Part shown: positions 51,664-60,958 of the stretch, one piece after another
How positions within the stretch are numbered: position 1 is the first letter of the stretch
Layout of the letters: every line of letters begins with the position of its first letter
Source of the DNA: Evansella sp041820985
GTDB lineage: Bacteria; Bacillota; Bacilli; Bacillales; Salisediminibacteriaceae
Length of the DNA: 64,000 nt
Assembly: GCF_041820985.1 (NCBI RefSeq)
Contig: NZ_JBGUAU010000017.1
Coordinates: forward strand, 1-64,000
Direction: 5' to 3'
Translations under genes and position numbers: made by a program
The notes under the pieces: generated by a model
What the model saw: the letters and a program-made list of their open reading frames with translations, nothing else
Databases searched by the model: none
Told to the model about the DNA's origin: nothing

Positions 51664-54027
51664 CTATTTCAAGGTAACGACTGTAATCCCAGAGCCACCT
51701 TCTCCGGCACTCCCCATTCTCGTCTCATTTACATTTCGATGTTTTTTAAGAAGCTCTTGAACACCTTTGCGTAAAGCCCCTGTTCCTTTACCATGAATAA
51801 TGGATACTTGGTGATATCCAGCTAAAACAGCATCATCTAAATACCTTTCTACTTGGAGCATGGCATCTTCAAAACGCTCACCACGTAAATCTAACTCTGT
51901 ACTAACGTGTGACTCTTTCCCTCTCACAGTCGCTAATGGATTTTTCTCCACTTGTTTTGGACGATCAATATAAAGAAGGTCATCCTTTTTTACCTTCATT
52001 TTCATCATACCTAGTTGAACGAAAAATTCCTTTTCATTTACTTGCTCCACGATATGACCCTTTTGATCAAAACTAATAACTTTCACTTCATCTCCAGGGA
52101 GAAGCTTTTGATTTTTTGAAATAACTTTCTTTTGTTTATCTTTACTATTTTTATTAACGAGGTTGGGTTTCGCTTCCTCTAAACGTTTCTTTGCTTCAAT
52201 TAATTCATGATCCTTTATATTCGGATTATTCTTCTGTATGTCTCGTAAATGTGAAATGATTTCTTCTGCTTCGTCTTTTGCTTTCTTTAATGATTGTTCT
52301 GCTTTTTCTTCAGCAACTTGTAAAATTTTCTGTTTTTCTTGCTCAAGCTTTCCAAATTCTCTCTCCAGATCTCGATGTATTCGTTCCGCTTCTTTTCGGA
52401 GTAGTTCCGACTGTTCCATTTCTTGCTCTGCTTTTTTACGACTATCTTCTAAGGAAGCAATCATATTTTCCACTTTGTTCGTGTCAGCGGTTATGTGACT
52501 TTTAGCCTCTTCAATAATATCATCACGCAACCCTAATCGTTTACTTATGGCAAAAGCATTACTTCTTCCTGGTACTCCAATAAGTAATCGATACGTTGGA
52601 CGAAGTGTTTCTACATTGAATTCCACACTTGCGTTCATGACTCCATCTCGATTATATGCATATCCTTTTAATTCACTATAATGCGTTGTTGCAATAACTT
52701 TTGCGCCTACCTTGTAAACGAAATCTAGGATGGATATAGCTAATGCAGCACCTTCTGTAGGATCTGTACCCGCTCCCAATTCATCAAATAGCACAAGGGA
52801 TTGAAAGTCCACACGTTCTAGGATATCGACAATGTTTGTCATGTGGGAAGAAAATGTACTTAAGCTTTGCTCAATAGACTGTTCATCCCCTATATCTGCG
52901 AAGATTTGTTGGAATACAGCTGCATCGGACCCTTCTTCACAAGGTATTTGTAAGCCAGATTGTACCATTAACGTAAGTAATCCAACTGTTTTTAATGTTA
53001 CCGTTTTTCCCCCAGTATTTGGCCCTGTTATTACTAAAGAGGAATAATCCTTTCCGATTTCAACATCAATCGGTACAATTTCTTCCTTTGGAATTAATGG
53101 ATGTCTTGCTTTGGTCATCTGAATGTAGCCATCTTCATTTAACTTGGGTTGAGTTCCATTAATTTCATTACTGTAATGAGCCTTGGCAAAAATAAAGTCT
53201 ACTTCCGTCATAATTGAAACAACCGTTAATAACTCTTCAGAGCTTTCTGCCACAACAGAAGTTAGCGCTTGTAAAATTCGGTTAATTTCTTGTTTTTCTT
53301 TCATTCTCGCTTCTCGAAGTTGATTATTAATTTGAACCACTGCATTCGGTTCAATAAATAATGTAGCACCAGATGCGGATTGATCGTGAACCATTCCACC
53401 GAAATGTCCTCGATACTCTTGTTTTACAGGAATAACATATCGTTCATTTCGAATCGTAATAATGGCATCCGACAACATTTTTCTCCCACTAGAAGATCGA
53501 GTAATACTCTCTAGCTTGGAACGAACACTAGATTCATGAGAGCGAATAGTTTGACGAATACTCCGAAGTGTAGGACTTGCGGAATCTAATACTTCTCCAT
53601 TTTCGTCGATGGATTGCTTTATTTCTCTTTCTAAGTCTGTGAGTGGAACAATGTCATTTACTAGCTCTGGTAAAATTGCTAACTCCACTTCATCTTCCAT
53701 AAGAGATTCAATGAAGCTTTTGAATCGACGACTTCCATAAATTGTAGAAGCGATATCTAGAAGTTCTAATTCATTGAGCATCCCGCCTATTTTTGCCCGC
53801 TTCACAGATGCTCGAATATCGCGTATTCCACCTAACGGAGCTTGTCCACGTAATCGAAGTACCTTAGTTCCTTCATACGTACTGTTTTGTCCGTGCTGTA
53901 TTTCTTCAAAATCAAATGATGGAGTTAATTGTTCCACTTTTTGTTTCCCTAAAGAGCTACTTGCATGATTAATAAGTTGTACTTTCATTTTGTCATATTC
54001 TAAAATGCGACAAACCCTTTCTAACAC
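51664..54027 (-). CDS. mutS2: MutS2 (MutSB), Smr-domain ATPase
   Basis: MutS-family ATPase without mismatch-recognition domain; now linked to ribosome-collision rescue and also to recombination control. Core and lever helices to about 320, Walker A GPNTGGKTVTLK near 330, Walker B FDELGAGTDPTEG near 410, coiled coil about 510-620, KOW-like segment, and C-terminal Smr domain (LDLRGERFEDA and IIHGKGTGAL). GTG at 54027 with GGAGGTG 6 nt upstream is chosen; 787 residues, near the B. subtilis 785. Confidence 0.95.
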   Translation of the reverse strand: MLERVCRILEYDKMKVQLINHASSSLGKQKVEQLTPSFDFEEIQHGQNSTYEGTKVLRLRGQAPLGGIRDIRASVKRAKIGGMLNELELLDIASTIYGSRRFKSFIESLMEDEVELAILPELVNDIVPLTDLEREIKQSIDENGEVLDSASPTLRSIRQTIRSHESSVRSKLESITRSSSGRKMLSDAIITIRNERYVIPVKQEYRGHFGGMVHDQSASGATLFIEPNAVVQINNQLREARMKEKQEINRILQALTSVVAESSEELLTVVSIMTEVDFIFAKAHYSNEINGTQPKLNEDGYIQMTKARHPLIPKEEIVPIDVEIGKDYSSLVITGPNTGGKTVTLKTVGLLTLMVQSGLQIPCEEGSDAAVFQQIFADIGDEQSIEQSLSTFSSHMTNIVDILERVDFQSLVLFDELGAGTDPTEGAALAISILDFVYKVGAKVIATTHYSELKGYAYNRDGVMNASVEFNVETLRPTYRLLIGVPGRSNAFAISKRLGLRDDIIEEAKSHITADTNKVENMIASLEDSRKKAEQEMEQSELLRKEAERIHRDLEREFGKLEQEKQKILQVAEEKAEQSLKKAKDEAEEIISHLRDIQKNNPNIKDHELIEAKKRLEEAKPNLVNKNSKDKQKKVISKNQKLLPGDEVKVISFDQKGHIVEQVNEKEFFVQLGMMKMKVKKDDLLYIDRPKQVEKNPLATVRGKESHVSTELDLRGERFEDAMLQVERYLDDAVLAGYHQVSIIHGKGTGALRKGVQELLKKHRNVNETRMGSAGEGGSGITVVTLK

Positions 54028-54047
54028 AAGGGTCACCTCCGTTATTG

Positions 54048-55772
54048 TCACCTACGTTTATTTAAAAACTCTGTAAGTTTTTTTGTTGACCATGTATTCA
54101 CTACATTTTCTTTTTTTAGCCAGCCACGCCTTGCTGTTTTCACACCAATACTCATATGATCTAACGTTTCATAACGATGTGCATCCGTATTTACTGCAAT
54201 TTTAGCACCAGCTGCTTGTGCTTCTTTCACCCACTCTGCCGATAAATCGAGTCGATTTGGATTAGCATTTAATTCGAGAATCGTATCCGTTTTAAGAGCT
54301 AATTCAATAAGTTCTTCAAAATCCACTGGATAGCCTGTACGGCGGCCAATGACTCTTCCTGTTGGGTGAGCAATCATATCCACATGAGGATTTTCCATTG
54401 CATTTTTTAATCTCTTCATGATTGTTTTTACATCCTGCTGAAATCCTGAGTGAATCGATGCAATCACAAAGTCTACTTGCTCTAGCAGTTCGTCCTCATA
54501 ATCTAGACTTCCATCTGGAAGGATATCCATTTCAATTCCTGTAAACACAGTGAAGTTTTTTAGACCTTCGTTTATTGTACGGATTTCCTCGTGCTGACGT
54601 TTCAATCGTTCTACTGTTAATCCATTTGCTACTTTTAAAAACTTTGAATGGTCTGTAATGGCAATATGATTATACCCTCGGTTTCGGCATGCTTCAATCA
54701 TTTCTTCAATAGAATGTGCACCATCACTCCAAGTAGTATGCATGTGTAAATCAGACTTTATATCCTCTTCTTCCAGTAGCTTATGTTTTTTCTCAAAAAT
54801 AGAAATTTCCTCTTTCCCTTCCCTAACTTCAGGAGGGATATATTGCAATCCAAAGTGTTTGAAAAAGTCTGCCTCGGTTTCGAACGTTTTTACTTCTTCC
54901 GTTTCTTCTATTTCTACGCCATATTCACTTATTTTTTCTCCTCGAGCTTTTGCTCGTTGGCGCATCATCACATTATGGTCCTTGGATCCAGTGAAGTGAT
55001 GAAGTGTTGTTGCAAACTCATCGTCTTTCACCATTCGAAAGTCAGCTGGTACAATTAAGTCATCAAACTGAAACTCAACACTAATTTTCGTGTCTCCATG
55101 TCCAATAACACCTTTAATATTTTTTATTGCAACAATTTGTTCTCCAACTGCCGTGGGATCATCCGTAGATAGTATAAAGTCTAAATCCTTTACCGTTTCT
55201 CTTCCTCTTCGAAAGCTACCAGCTAATTCATATCGGATAATTCCTTCTATCTCATTTAGCCACGATTTCACTAACTCTGCTACAGGAATCATCTGTGCAA
55301 TTGTCAAACGCTCTGGCCGTTTTCCAAAGTCTTGCAATGCAGCCAGGATTTTCTCTTCTGTTTTTTCACCAAAACCAGCAAGCTTTTGAACCTTCTTATC
55401 TTCACATGCTTTTCGTAATGTTTCCACGTCCACTACTTGAAGTTCCTGATATAGCTTTCCTATTTTTTTCCCACCTAAATTAGGTACTTTTAATAGGGGA
55501 AGTAGGCCATCAGGAAGTTCTTCCACTAATTTGCTTAATAGGTTGGCTTGACCAGTATCTATTAACTCTTGGATAATTGCTCCTGTTCCTTTTCCGATTC
55601 CTTGTAGTGCGGCAGGATCCTTTATTTCTTCTATTGTTCGTTCATCTCGCTCTAGTGCGTTTGCTGCTTTACGATAGGCCGAAACTTTAAAGGAATTCTC
55701 CCCTTTAATCTCTAAATACACTGCAATCGTTTCAAGTACTTTTATTATTTCTTTTTTATTTAACTTCGACAA
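54048..55772 (-). CDS. polX: Family X DNA polymerase with PHP domain (YshC)
   Basis: Gap-filling repair polymerase with 3'-5' exonuclease activity. N-terminal 8-kDa and helix-hairpin-helix parts (ALQGIGKGTGAIIQEL near 52), nucleotidyltransferase core with GSFRRGRETVKDLDFI near 185-200 (GS and catalytic aspartates), and C-terminal PHP domain from about 340 with DLHMHTTWSDG, AITDHS, and VNTDAH. 574 residues. Upstream of mutS2 with a 20-nt gap. Confidence 0.96.
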   Translation of the reverse strand: MSKLNKKEIIKVLETIAVYLEIKGENSFKVSAYRKAANALERDERTIEEIKDPAALQGIGKGTGAIIQELIDTGQANLLSKLVEELPDGLLPLLKVPNLGGKKIGKLYQELQVVDVETLRKACEDKKVQKLAGFGEKTEEKILAALQDFGKRPERLTIAQMIPVAELVKSWLNEIEGIIRYELAGSFRRGRETVKDLDFILSTDDPTAVGEQIVAIKNIKGVIGHGDTKISVEFQFDDLIVPADFRMVKDDEFATTLHHFTGSKDHNVMMRQRAKARGEKISEYGVEIEETEEVKTFETEADFFKHFGLQYIPPEVREGKEEISIFEKKHKLLEEEDIKSDLHMHTTWSDGAHSIEEMIEACRNRGYNHIAITDHSKFLKVANGLTVERLKRQHEEIRTINEGLKNFTVFTGIEMDILPDGSLDYEDELLEQVDFVIASIHSGFQQDVKTIMKRLKNAMENPHVDMIAHPTGRVIGRRTGYPVDFEELIELALKTDTILELNANPNRLDLSAEWVKEAQAAGAKIAVNTDAHRYETLDHMSIGVKTARRGWLKKENVVNTWSTKKLTEFLNKRR

Positions 55773-55889
55773 GACAGCTCACCTCGATATCCATTCTCTA
55801 TCACTAGTATGCCAATTTTATGTCCTTGTAACATCATATCCTTATATAGACTAGCTTCGCAACCGTTATGGGTTTGTTAATAGGAATTC

Positions 55890-56060
55890 CACTTGCCCTG
55901 TAGGAGCGGCATAACGCCAACTTCGGTCTCCCGACAAAATGCAACTTTTCACGACAATAAAAAGTGCTTTTACTTTTGTTATTGTGGTCGAATTGATGGA
56001 GCCTGGAGCTAGACAACTTTTTAAGTCAAAAAAAGTTATTCTACACTTTAGTCTTTTGTG
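55890..56060 (+). repeat. Dispersed repeat family B, diverged copy (yshB-polX spacer)
   Basis: ATAAAAAGTGCTTTTACTTT inside, GGAGCCTGGAGCTAGACAAC and TTTTTAAGTCAAAAAAAGTT at the right end. It fills most of the 341-nt spacer between yshB and polX. Confidence 0.75.
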
Positions 56061-56082
56061 AAGGTAGCATTCTTAAAGTATG

Positions 56083-56108
56083 AAAAAAACTTCTCGAAAA
56101 ACGAGAAG
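56083..56108 (-). terminator. yshB terminator
   Basis: CTTCTCG (56090-56096) with CGAGAAG (56102-56108), then seven T on the minus strand, 6 nt after the yshB stop. Confidence 0.85.
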
Positions 56109-56113
56109 CTCCT

Positions 56114-56650
56114 TTACATAGTATCCAACCAAAGCTCTTTAATTTGATTAGAAATTACTGGTGTATATTCAAATATCATTTGAGCAAACGACGAATTTTG
56201 AATCGTTTCTTGTATTATCTCAATTTGAAGTAAAGCACCTAAATGTAATAATATTACAATAAATAACAATCCTTCGATGAATCCTAAAATCCCACCGAGC
56301 CATCGGTTAATTGCATTGATGATAGGCAAGTGTGCTAAGAAATCAAACAGAGACCCTAATATTTGTAAAACAATTCTTGAACCAATAAACAAAATTGCAA
56401 AGGCGATACCATTATAGTAAACCTCTTCAAATGCAAACGCTTCAACTAATAGAATCATGCCTGATTCAGAAGAAAACTGTGGGAAAGGTATCCACAATCG
56501 TATGTAGTGAGCAACATCCTGATAATACAAATAAGCTATGGCGAAGGATGCGATAAAACCTAGTAAATGAATTATTTGTAAAATGAGTCCACGGCGAAAG
56601 CCTACGAAAAAACTCACTACTAAAGCAAAAAACAATATAAAACTAAGCAT
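56114..56650 (-). CDS. yshB: CvpA-family membrane protein (YshB)
   Basis: 178 residues with four predicted transmembrane segments; FFVGFRRGLILQIIHLLG at the N-terminus and NAINRWLGGILGFIEGLLF near 115 are CvpA hallmarks. Follows zapA with a 2-nt gap. General role unclear. Confidence 0.88.
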   Translation of the reverse strand: MLSFILFFALVVSFFVGFRRGLILQIIHLLGFIASFAIAYLYYQDVAHYIRLWIPFPQFSSESGMILLVEAFAFEEVYYNGIAFAILFIGSRIVLQILGSLFDFLAHLPIINAINRWLGGILGFIEGLLFIVILLHLGALLQIEIIQETIQNSSFAQMIFEYTPVISNQIKELWLDTM

Positions 56651-56652
56651 CT

Positions 56653-56907
56653 TTAAGACTCCCCATCTTTCTTTTCAGTATCCAGTTTTTCTAATAATGC
56701 AAGATAATCATTTCCTATGTTTACTGCTGTTAGTACAGCTAATTTATTTGAATCTAAATATGGATTGTTTTTTTTTATTTCTCTCATTTTTCGATCGACG
56801 AGCATAGCCACTTTTTTTACTTGTTGTGGGTTTTCCTCTCCGACGATGGTGTATTGCTGACCATAAATTGAAACACTCGTTCGACGTTTTTCGTGTTCAT
56901 CTTCCAC
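56653..56907 (-). CDS. zapA: Cell division protein ZapA
   Basis: Bundles FtsZ at the Z-ring. 84 residues with the ZapA core SVSIYGQQYTIVGEEN and a C-terminal coiled coil. GTG at 56907 with GGAGG 8 nt upstream gives the family length; earlier codons overlap the SD. First gene of the zapA-yshB unit, divergent from rnhC. Confidence 0.93.
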   Translation of the reverse strand: MEDEHEKRRTSVSIYGQQYTIVGEENPQQVKKVAMLVDRKMREIKKNNPYLDSNKLAVLTAVNIGNDYLALLEKLDTEKKDGES

Positions 56908-57192
56908 TAACAAGGCCTCCATTCGTCATAGAAATCCTAATCTATATCATACCACGATGGACGAAGGATGGAAATATAAAGATGATAGATTTGTGAAACT
57001 CTATGCAATACTTAGTAGAAACTAGATTTTTTATAAAAGAAAACACGTCCTTTGCAATCCAAAAAGCCACTCGTTTTCAGCATGACCCGATAATAACTCT
57101 GACAATATGTTTGATACGTGACTACCACTGAATAGTTGGCTATACTGAATGGTAGCCGAAAATAATACTCCCGAATGAAAGGATGGATGGCA

Positions 57193-58131
57193 TTGAGCTA
57201 TGAAGTGTTACAAGTATCAAAGGATGTTTTGCAAAAAATCAAGAATCATTATCTATCGGATTTAAAGAGCCAACCACCTCAAGGAGCTGTTTTTGCAGCA
57301 AAAACAGAAGGATGCTCTATTACTGGATATAAATCAGGAAAGGTGTTATTTCAGGGGAAAGATGCAACAGCAGAAGCTAGTAGATGGAGTTCAAGTAATA
57401 CCGCATCTGCATCAAAATCTAAGACTGCGTCTAAATCAGTAGACGATCATTCCTATGCACCTCCAAAAAATGTGACAGATCTTGTTTTGTTAGGAAGTGA
57501 CGAGACAGGTACGGGAGACTATTTTGGGCCAATGACAGTTGTTTGTGCACATTTGAGCGCGGAGCAAATGAAAACGATTGAGAATTGGGGAATTCGAGAT
57601 TCGAAAAGTATTAATGATAAAGTAATTCAAGAGCTAGCTCCTAAACTAGTGAAAGAATGTACCTATAGTTTACTCGTGTTGAAAAATGAAAAGTACAATG
57701 AGTTACAGCAACAAGGGATGAATCAAGGTCAAATGAAAGCACTGCTTCATCATCAAGCAATAACAAAAGTAATGGAGAAATGTGGAGCTGATATTTCCTA
57801 TGATGGGGTCTTAATCGACCAATTTGTTCAACCTGATACATATTTTAAGTACTTACGTTCAAAGGGAAAAAGCTGGACATCACCAAAGCCTTTATATTTT
57901 GCTACGAAGGCGGAGAACCTTCATCCCGCAGTAGCCGCAGCTTCGGTTATAGCTCGTTATTCTTTCTTAAAAGAAATGGATAAATTAGAACAACAAATTG
58001 GAATGCCATTACCAAAAGGTGCAGGCTCCAATGTGGATAATGCTGCAAGAGAGATCCTGAAAAAGAAAGGCAAAGACATATTATATAGCTGCACAAAGTG
58101 GCATTTTGGAAATACGAATAAAGTTTTATAA
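57193..58131 (+). CDS. rnhC: Ribonuclease HIII
   Basis: Removes RNA from RNA-DNA hybrids. N-terminal TBP-like substrate domain (QGAVFAAKTEGCSITGYKSG) and a catalytic core with GSDETGTGDYFGP near 95-107. The TTG at 57193 gives MSYEVLQVS, aligning with the B. subtilis start, with AAAGGA about 9 nt upstream; ATGs at 57175 and 57187 are alternatives. 312 residues. Confidence 0.93.
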   Translation: MSYEVLQVSKDVLQKIKNHYLSDLKSQPPQGAVFAAKTEGCSITGYKSGKVLFQGKDATAEASRWSSSNTASASKSKTASKSVDDHSYAPPKNVTDLVLLGSDETGTGDYFGPMTVVCAHLSAEQMKTIENWGIRDSKSINDKVIQELAPKLVKECTYSLLVLKNEKYNELQQQGMNQGQMKALLHHQAITKVMEKCGADISYDGVLIDQFVQPDTYFKYLRSKGKSWTSPKPLYFATKAENLHPAVAAASVIARYSFLKEMDKLEQQIGMPLPKGAGSNVDNAAREILKKKGKDILYSCTKWHFGNTNKVL

Positions 58132-58173
58132 AATTTTCATTCTCGGTTACTTTATAATAAGTTTATTTTCTTA

Positions 58174-58208
58174 AATCATTTGGACTGCATATCCAAATGA
58201 TTTTTTAT
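58174..58208 (+). terminator. rnhC terminator
   Basis: AATCATTTGGA (58174-58184) with TCCAAATGATT (58192-58202), then TTTTAT. Confidence 0.85.
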
Positions 58209-58351
58209 TTCTCTGTAATTAGAAAAAAGTGCGACTTTTTCACTCTTCACCCGTTTTATATATAAATGGTCTGGTTGTGGCGGATTAGTGATAAACAGTT
58301 ATTCATTTTTACAAGATTCTTATTACAAATAGATAAGAAGGAGAGGATGGC

Positions 58352-58882
58352 TTGAATAATGATATGAATAAACATAAAATCAATGCTTGGTATGACGAAT
58401 ACAGCAATGATATACATCAATATATTTCCTATATGATCAATGATCATTTTCATGCATTGGATTTAACTCAGGATACTTTTTTTAGAGCCTATTTGAATAT
58501 CACTTCCTTTCATGGTGAAAAGCCTAAAGCTTGGTTATATTGTATTGCTAGAAACTTAACTATTGATTATATACGAAAAGAAAATAGTAAAAAACTAATT
58601 ATCAAAAAACTTATTCCTAACAAAATTACTTTAAGAACTCCTGAGCAAATAGCTACCCTAAACGAAAGTGAGCACGAACTGTATGTTAGCCTACAGAAAT
58701 TAAAACGAAACTATCGCGATGTTATTATTCTAAGAAAGATACAAGAACTGTCAATTGAAGAAGCTGCCTCCATCCTCGGATGGAGCAAAAGTAAAGTAAA
58801 AACAAATCTTCAAAGAGGACTTCAAAGCTTGAAGAAACAGATGGAAGAAGGAGGCTATTTACATGAAACGAGTGGAACCTAG
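58352..58882 (+). CDS. Second ECF-type sigma factor
   Basis: 176 residues: region 2 (about 10-75, LDLTQDTFFRAYLNI and KAWLYCIARNLTIDYIRK) and region 4 (about 112-165, LKRNYRDVIILRKIQELSIE and WSKSKVKTNLQRGLQSL). TTG start with GGAGAGG 5 nt upstream. Overlaps the next gene by 20 nt. A weak ECF-like promoter, GCGACTTTTT then CGTTTT, lies at about 58220-58260. Style is that of sigma factors paired with a membrane anti-sigma. Confidence 0.88.
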   Translation: MNNDMNKHKINAWYDEYSNDIHQYISYMINDHFHALDLTQDTFFRAYLNITSFHGEKPKAWLYCIARNLTIDYIRKENSKKLIIKKLIPNKITLRTPEQIATLNESEHELYVSLQKLKRNYRDVIILRKIQELSIEEAASILGWSKSKVKTNLQRGLQSLKKQMEEGGYLHETSGT

Positions 58883-59420
58883 AAGTGAATGGGATGATCA
58901 GTTTCAAGGATTACATAAAAAGGTCACACTCCATAAAAAGGAAAAGGCTACTCTTTTATACAAATTAAACTCTCAAATAACAAGAATGGAAAATAAAACA
59001 AAAACACATCAGCGCTTTACCTATTATGCGGTATTAACTACAAGTTTTTTATTACTATTTATACTCTTATCACCATCATTCATAAATTATACACATGGTT
59101 CGGGGGTGGAATTGACAGGATTAGGCGTGAATTTTTCAAAAGAGACTGCCATTCCTTTCATTCTTCTTCTATTATTTAGTACCCCAGGCTTTATCTGTTT
59201 CTATTATGCATTTAAGCCTCACGAGAACGATGATGATAGTTTTCTTGATTTATTTGGCTATGAAATGTCTGTGACATTGCTGTTTATTTTTATTTTATGG
59301 ATCTGTAAAAAACTATTTGGTCCTTCACAATATGTTACAATTTTTCGAATAATTGTATTTTTACTAGGCTTAACAGTCTTTTATCTTATTTTCGTTTTTT
59401 GGCAAAGTATGCTTAAGTAA
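58863..59420 (+). CDS. Membrane protein coupled to the second ECF sigma, putative anti-sigma
   Basis: 185 residues: a basic cytoplasmic N-terminal part of about 60 residues (HKKVTLHKKEKATLLYKLN) and four transmembrane segments. AAGGAGG lies 8 nt before the ATG, inside the end of the sigma gene. No zinc motif. The pairing with a sigma gene suggests an anti-sigma, but the four-helix topology differs from classical single-pass ones. Confidence 0.7.
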   Translation: MKRVEPRSEWDDQFQGLHKKVTLHKKEKATLLYKLNSQITRMENKTKTHQRFTYYAVLTTSFLLLFILLSPSFINYTHGSGVELTGLGVNFSKETAIPFILLLLFSTPGFICFYYAFKPHENDDDSFLDLFGYEMSVTLLFIFILWICKKLFGPSQYVTIFRIIVFLLGLTVFYLIFVFWQSMLK

Positions 59421-59478
59421 CAGTAAAAACTACTTCACTTCTAAACTTCTATACGTTTTTTCAATTTATCGTTGAAAA

Positions 59479-59515
59479 AATAGTAAGGGAGAAGAAAACC
59501 TATCTCCTCTCCCTT
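59479..59515. terminator. Shared terminator between converging genes
   Basis: AAGGGAGA (59485-59492) with TCTCCCTT (59508-59515); on the minus strand ACTATTTTTT follows. Confidence 0.65.
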
Positions 59516-59524
59516 ATTTGTTCG

Positions 59525-60241
59525 TTACAGCTTCCCGTTTTTAATTATATTTCTCATATTTAGGTTCGGATAGCCTTCTTCTTCATATTGCTTTATGACT
59601 TTTTCCAGATCGTATGTAACTCGGTGAATTCCTATTGTAAATCCCTCTTCTTTTACTTCTACAATAGCATAAGAAGATTTCGCTAGTCCATCAAACGGAA
59701 GGCCAACACTCCCAAGGTTTGCAACTGCTTTACCATTAATAAAGCGAACGTATGGATGGTGAATATGCCCGTATAAGAATATATCAGCTTTATCATTCTC
59801 CAATAATTTCGACTGTATCATCTCAGTATCATCAGGTTTGACCACTTCAAATAAACTGGTTGGTGTTGCGTGAAAACAATGAATTGTTACAGTATCATTT
59901 ACTGGAAGTAGATAATAGGTTGGTAGATTTTTTAGATAGTCCAAATCACTCTCATCTAATTTACTAGTTATCCACTCACGTTCTTCTCTCATTCCTTCTA
60001 AAACTGCATCTGGTACTTCTCCCTTATTTACTCCTCGTACTACCCACTCATCAGCATTTCCTTTTAAAACAATAGTGTCTAGGGAGCGAATAATTTCGAG
60101 AGAACGTTTTGGTTCAGGACCTCGATAACATATATCTCCTAAAACAACGATTTTATCTACTTCTTTTCTTTCAATATCCTTCAGTACTGCTTCTAGTGCA
60201 ACCGCATTCCCGTGTATATCGGAAATAAAAGCAAGTTTCAT
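59525..60241 (-). CDS. Metallophosphoesterase, YfcE/ApaH-like
   Basis: 238-residue calcineurin-like phosphoesterase. Metal ligands in FISDIHGN at the N-terminus, VLGDICYRGP near 33, KGNADEW near 60, HCFHATP near 120 and GHIHHPYVR near 160. Substrate not known; related enzymes cleave phosphodiesters or bis-nucleotides. Distinct from ysnB at 18.2 kb. Confidence 0.88.
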   Translation of the reverse strand: MKLAFISDIHGNAVALEAVLKDIERKEVDKIVVLGDICYRGPEPKRSLEIIRSLDTIVLKGNADEWVVRGVNKGEVPDAVLEGMREEREWITSKLDESDLDYLKNLPTYYLLPVNDTVTIHCFHATPTSLFEVVKPDDTEMIQSKLLENDKADIFLYGHIHHPYVRFINGKAVANLGSVGLPFDGLAKSSYAIVEVKEEGFTIGIHRVTYDLEKVIKQYEEEGYPNLNMRNIIKNGKL

Positions 60242-60457
60242 ATGAAAACCTCCTTATATAAATTTCGATGTAACATTCTTTGGTGAGTGATATCTTTGAA
60301 ACTTCATTATTACCTACATCATACTATTAATTTGTTTACTTTTTAAGGGGTGCTCTATAGAAGCATGAAGGAAAACTTGGCATTATCGCTAAGTTATTTT
60401 TGGGATTGTCTTACATTTATTATACTTTAATCCTTTTGTGTTAAAGTTAACCACCGA

Positions 60458-60690
60458 TTCCCGTTGCTACCTTCTTACCTCTTCTTCGGGAATTCAACTC
60501 GTCCTTCAATTCCCGTTGCTACCTTCCTTCCGCTTCTTCGGGAATTCAACTCGTCCTTCAATTCCCGTTGCTACCTTCCTTCCGCTTCTTCGGGAATTCA
60601 ACTCGTCCTTCAATTCCCGTTGCTACCTTCCTTCCGCTTCTTCGGGAATTCAACTCGTCCTTCAATTCCCGTTGCTACCTTTCCTACTTC
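60458..60690. repeat. 52-bp tandem repeat array, four full units plus a partial
   Basis: Units start TTCCCGTTGCTACC at 60458, 60510, 60562, 60614 and 60666. CGGGAATT and AATTCCCG form an 8-bp inverted repeat across each unit junction with a 13-nt loop. Units 2-4 are practically identical, unit 1 differs slightly. ORFs running through it are repeat artefacts. Lies in the 717-nt spacer upstream of the phosphoesterase gene. Confidence 0.95.
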
Positions 60691-60737
60691 TTCTTGTGCC
60701 GTGTAGTTGCGAAAAAATCTTCGTTCAGGTCTTATAA

Positions 60738-60905
60738 GAAAAGCGCACCAATTCCGCCTAAGTTCGGTCCACGTCCTGTGGCCCCAGCTCATGTCGACAA
60801 CCTGTCTCCTGCCGAAATACAAATATCTGACAGTTAAAAGTGCTTTTTTTATTTACACGAGGGGATAGCTCCTGGTCTATACAGTAAAAAAAATTTTATA
60901 CTTTC
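60738..60905 (+). repeat. Dispersed repeat family B, diverged copy (adh downstream)
   Basis: GAAAAGCGCACC at the left, AGTTAAAAGTGCTTTTTTTA inside, GCTCCTGGTCTATACAG and TTTTATACTTTCTGC at the right. Follows the second tandem array. Confidence 0.6.
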
Positions 60906-60915
60906 TGCTTATAAT

Positions 60916-60944
60916 GTAAAAAGGCGCGTGAATTCACGCGCCTT
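60916..60944. terminator. adh terminator
   Basis: Perfect palindrome AAGGCGCGTGAA/TTCACGCGCCTT (60921-60944), then TTTTTAC on the minus strand, 14 nt after the stop. Confidence 0.85.
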
Positions 60945-60958
60945 CCTAATTTCGTTTC

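Noticed and set aside
60438..60837. Plus-strand ORFs encoding repetitive Pro/Arg/Asn-rich proteins
   Set aside because: They run through the 52-bp array in several frames at once; 52 is not a multiple of three, so each unit is read in a different frame, and no SD is present.
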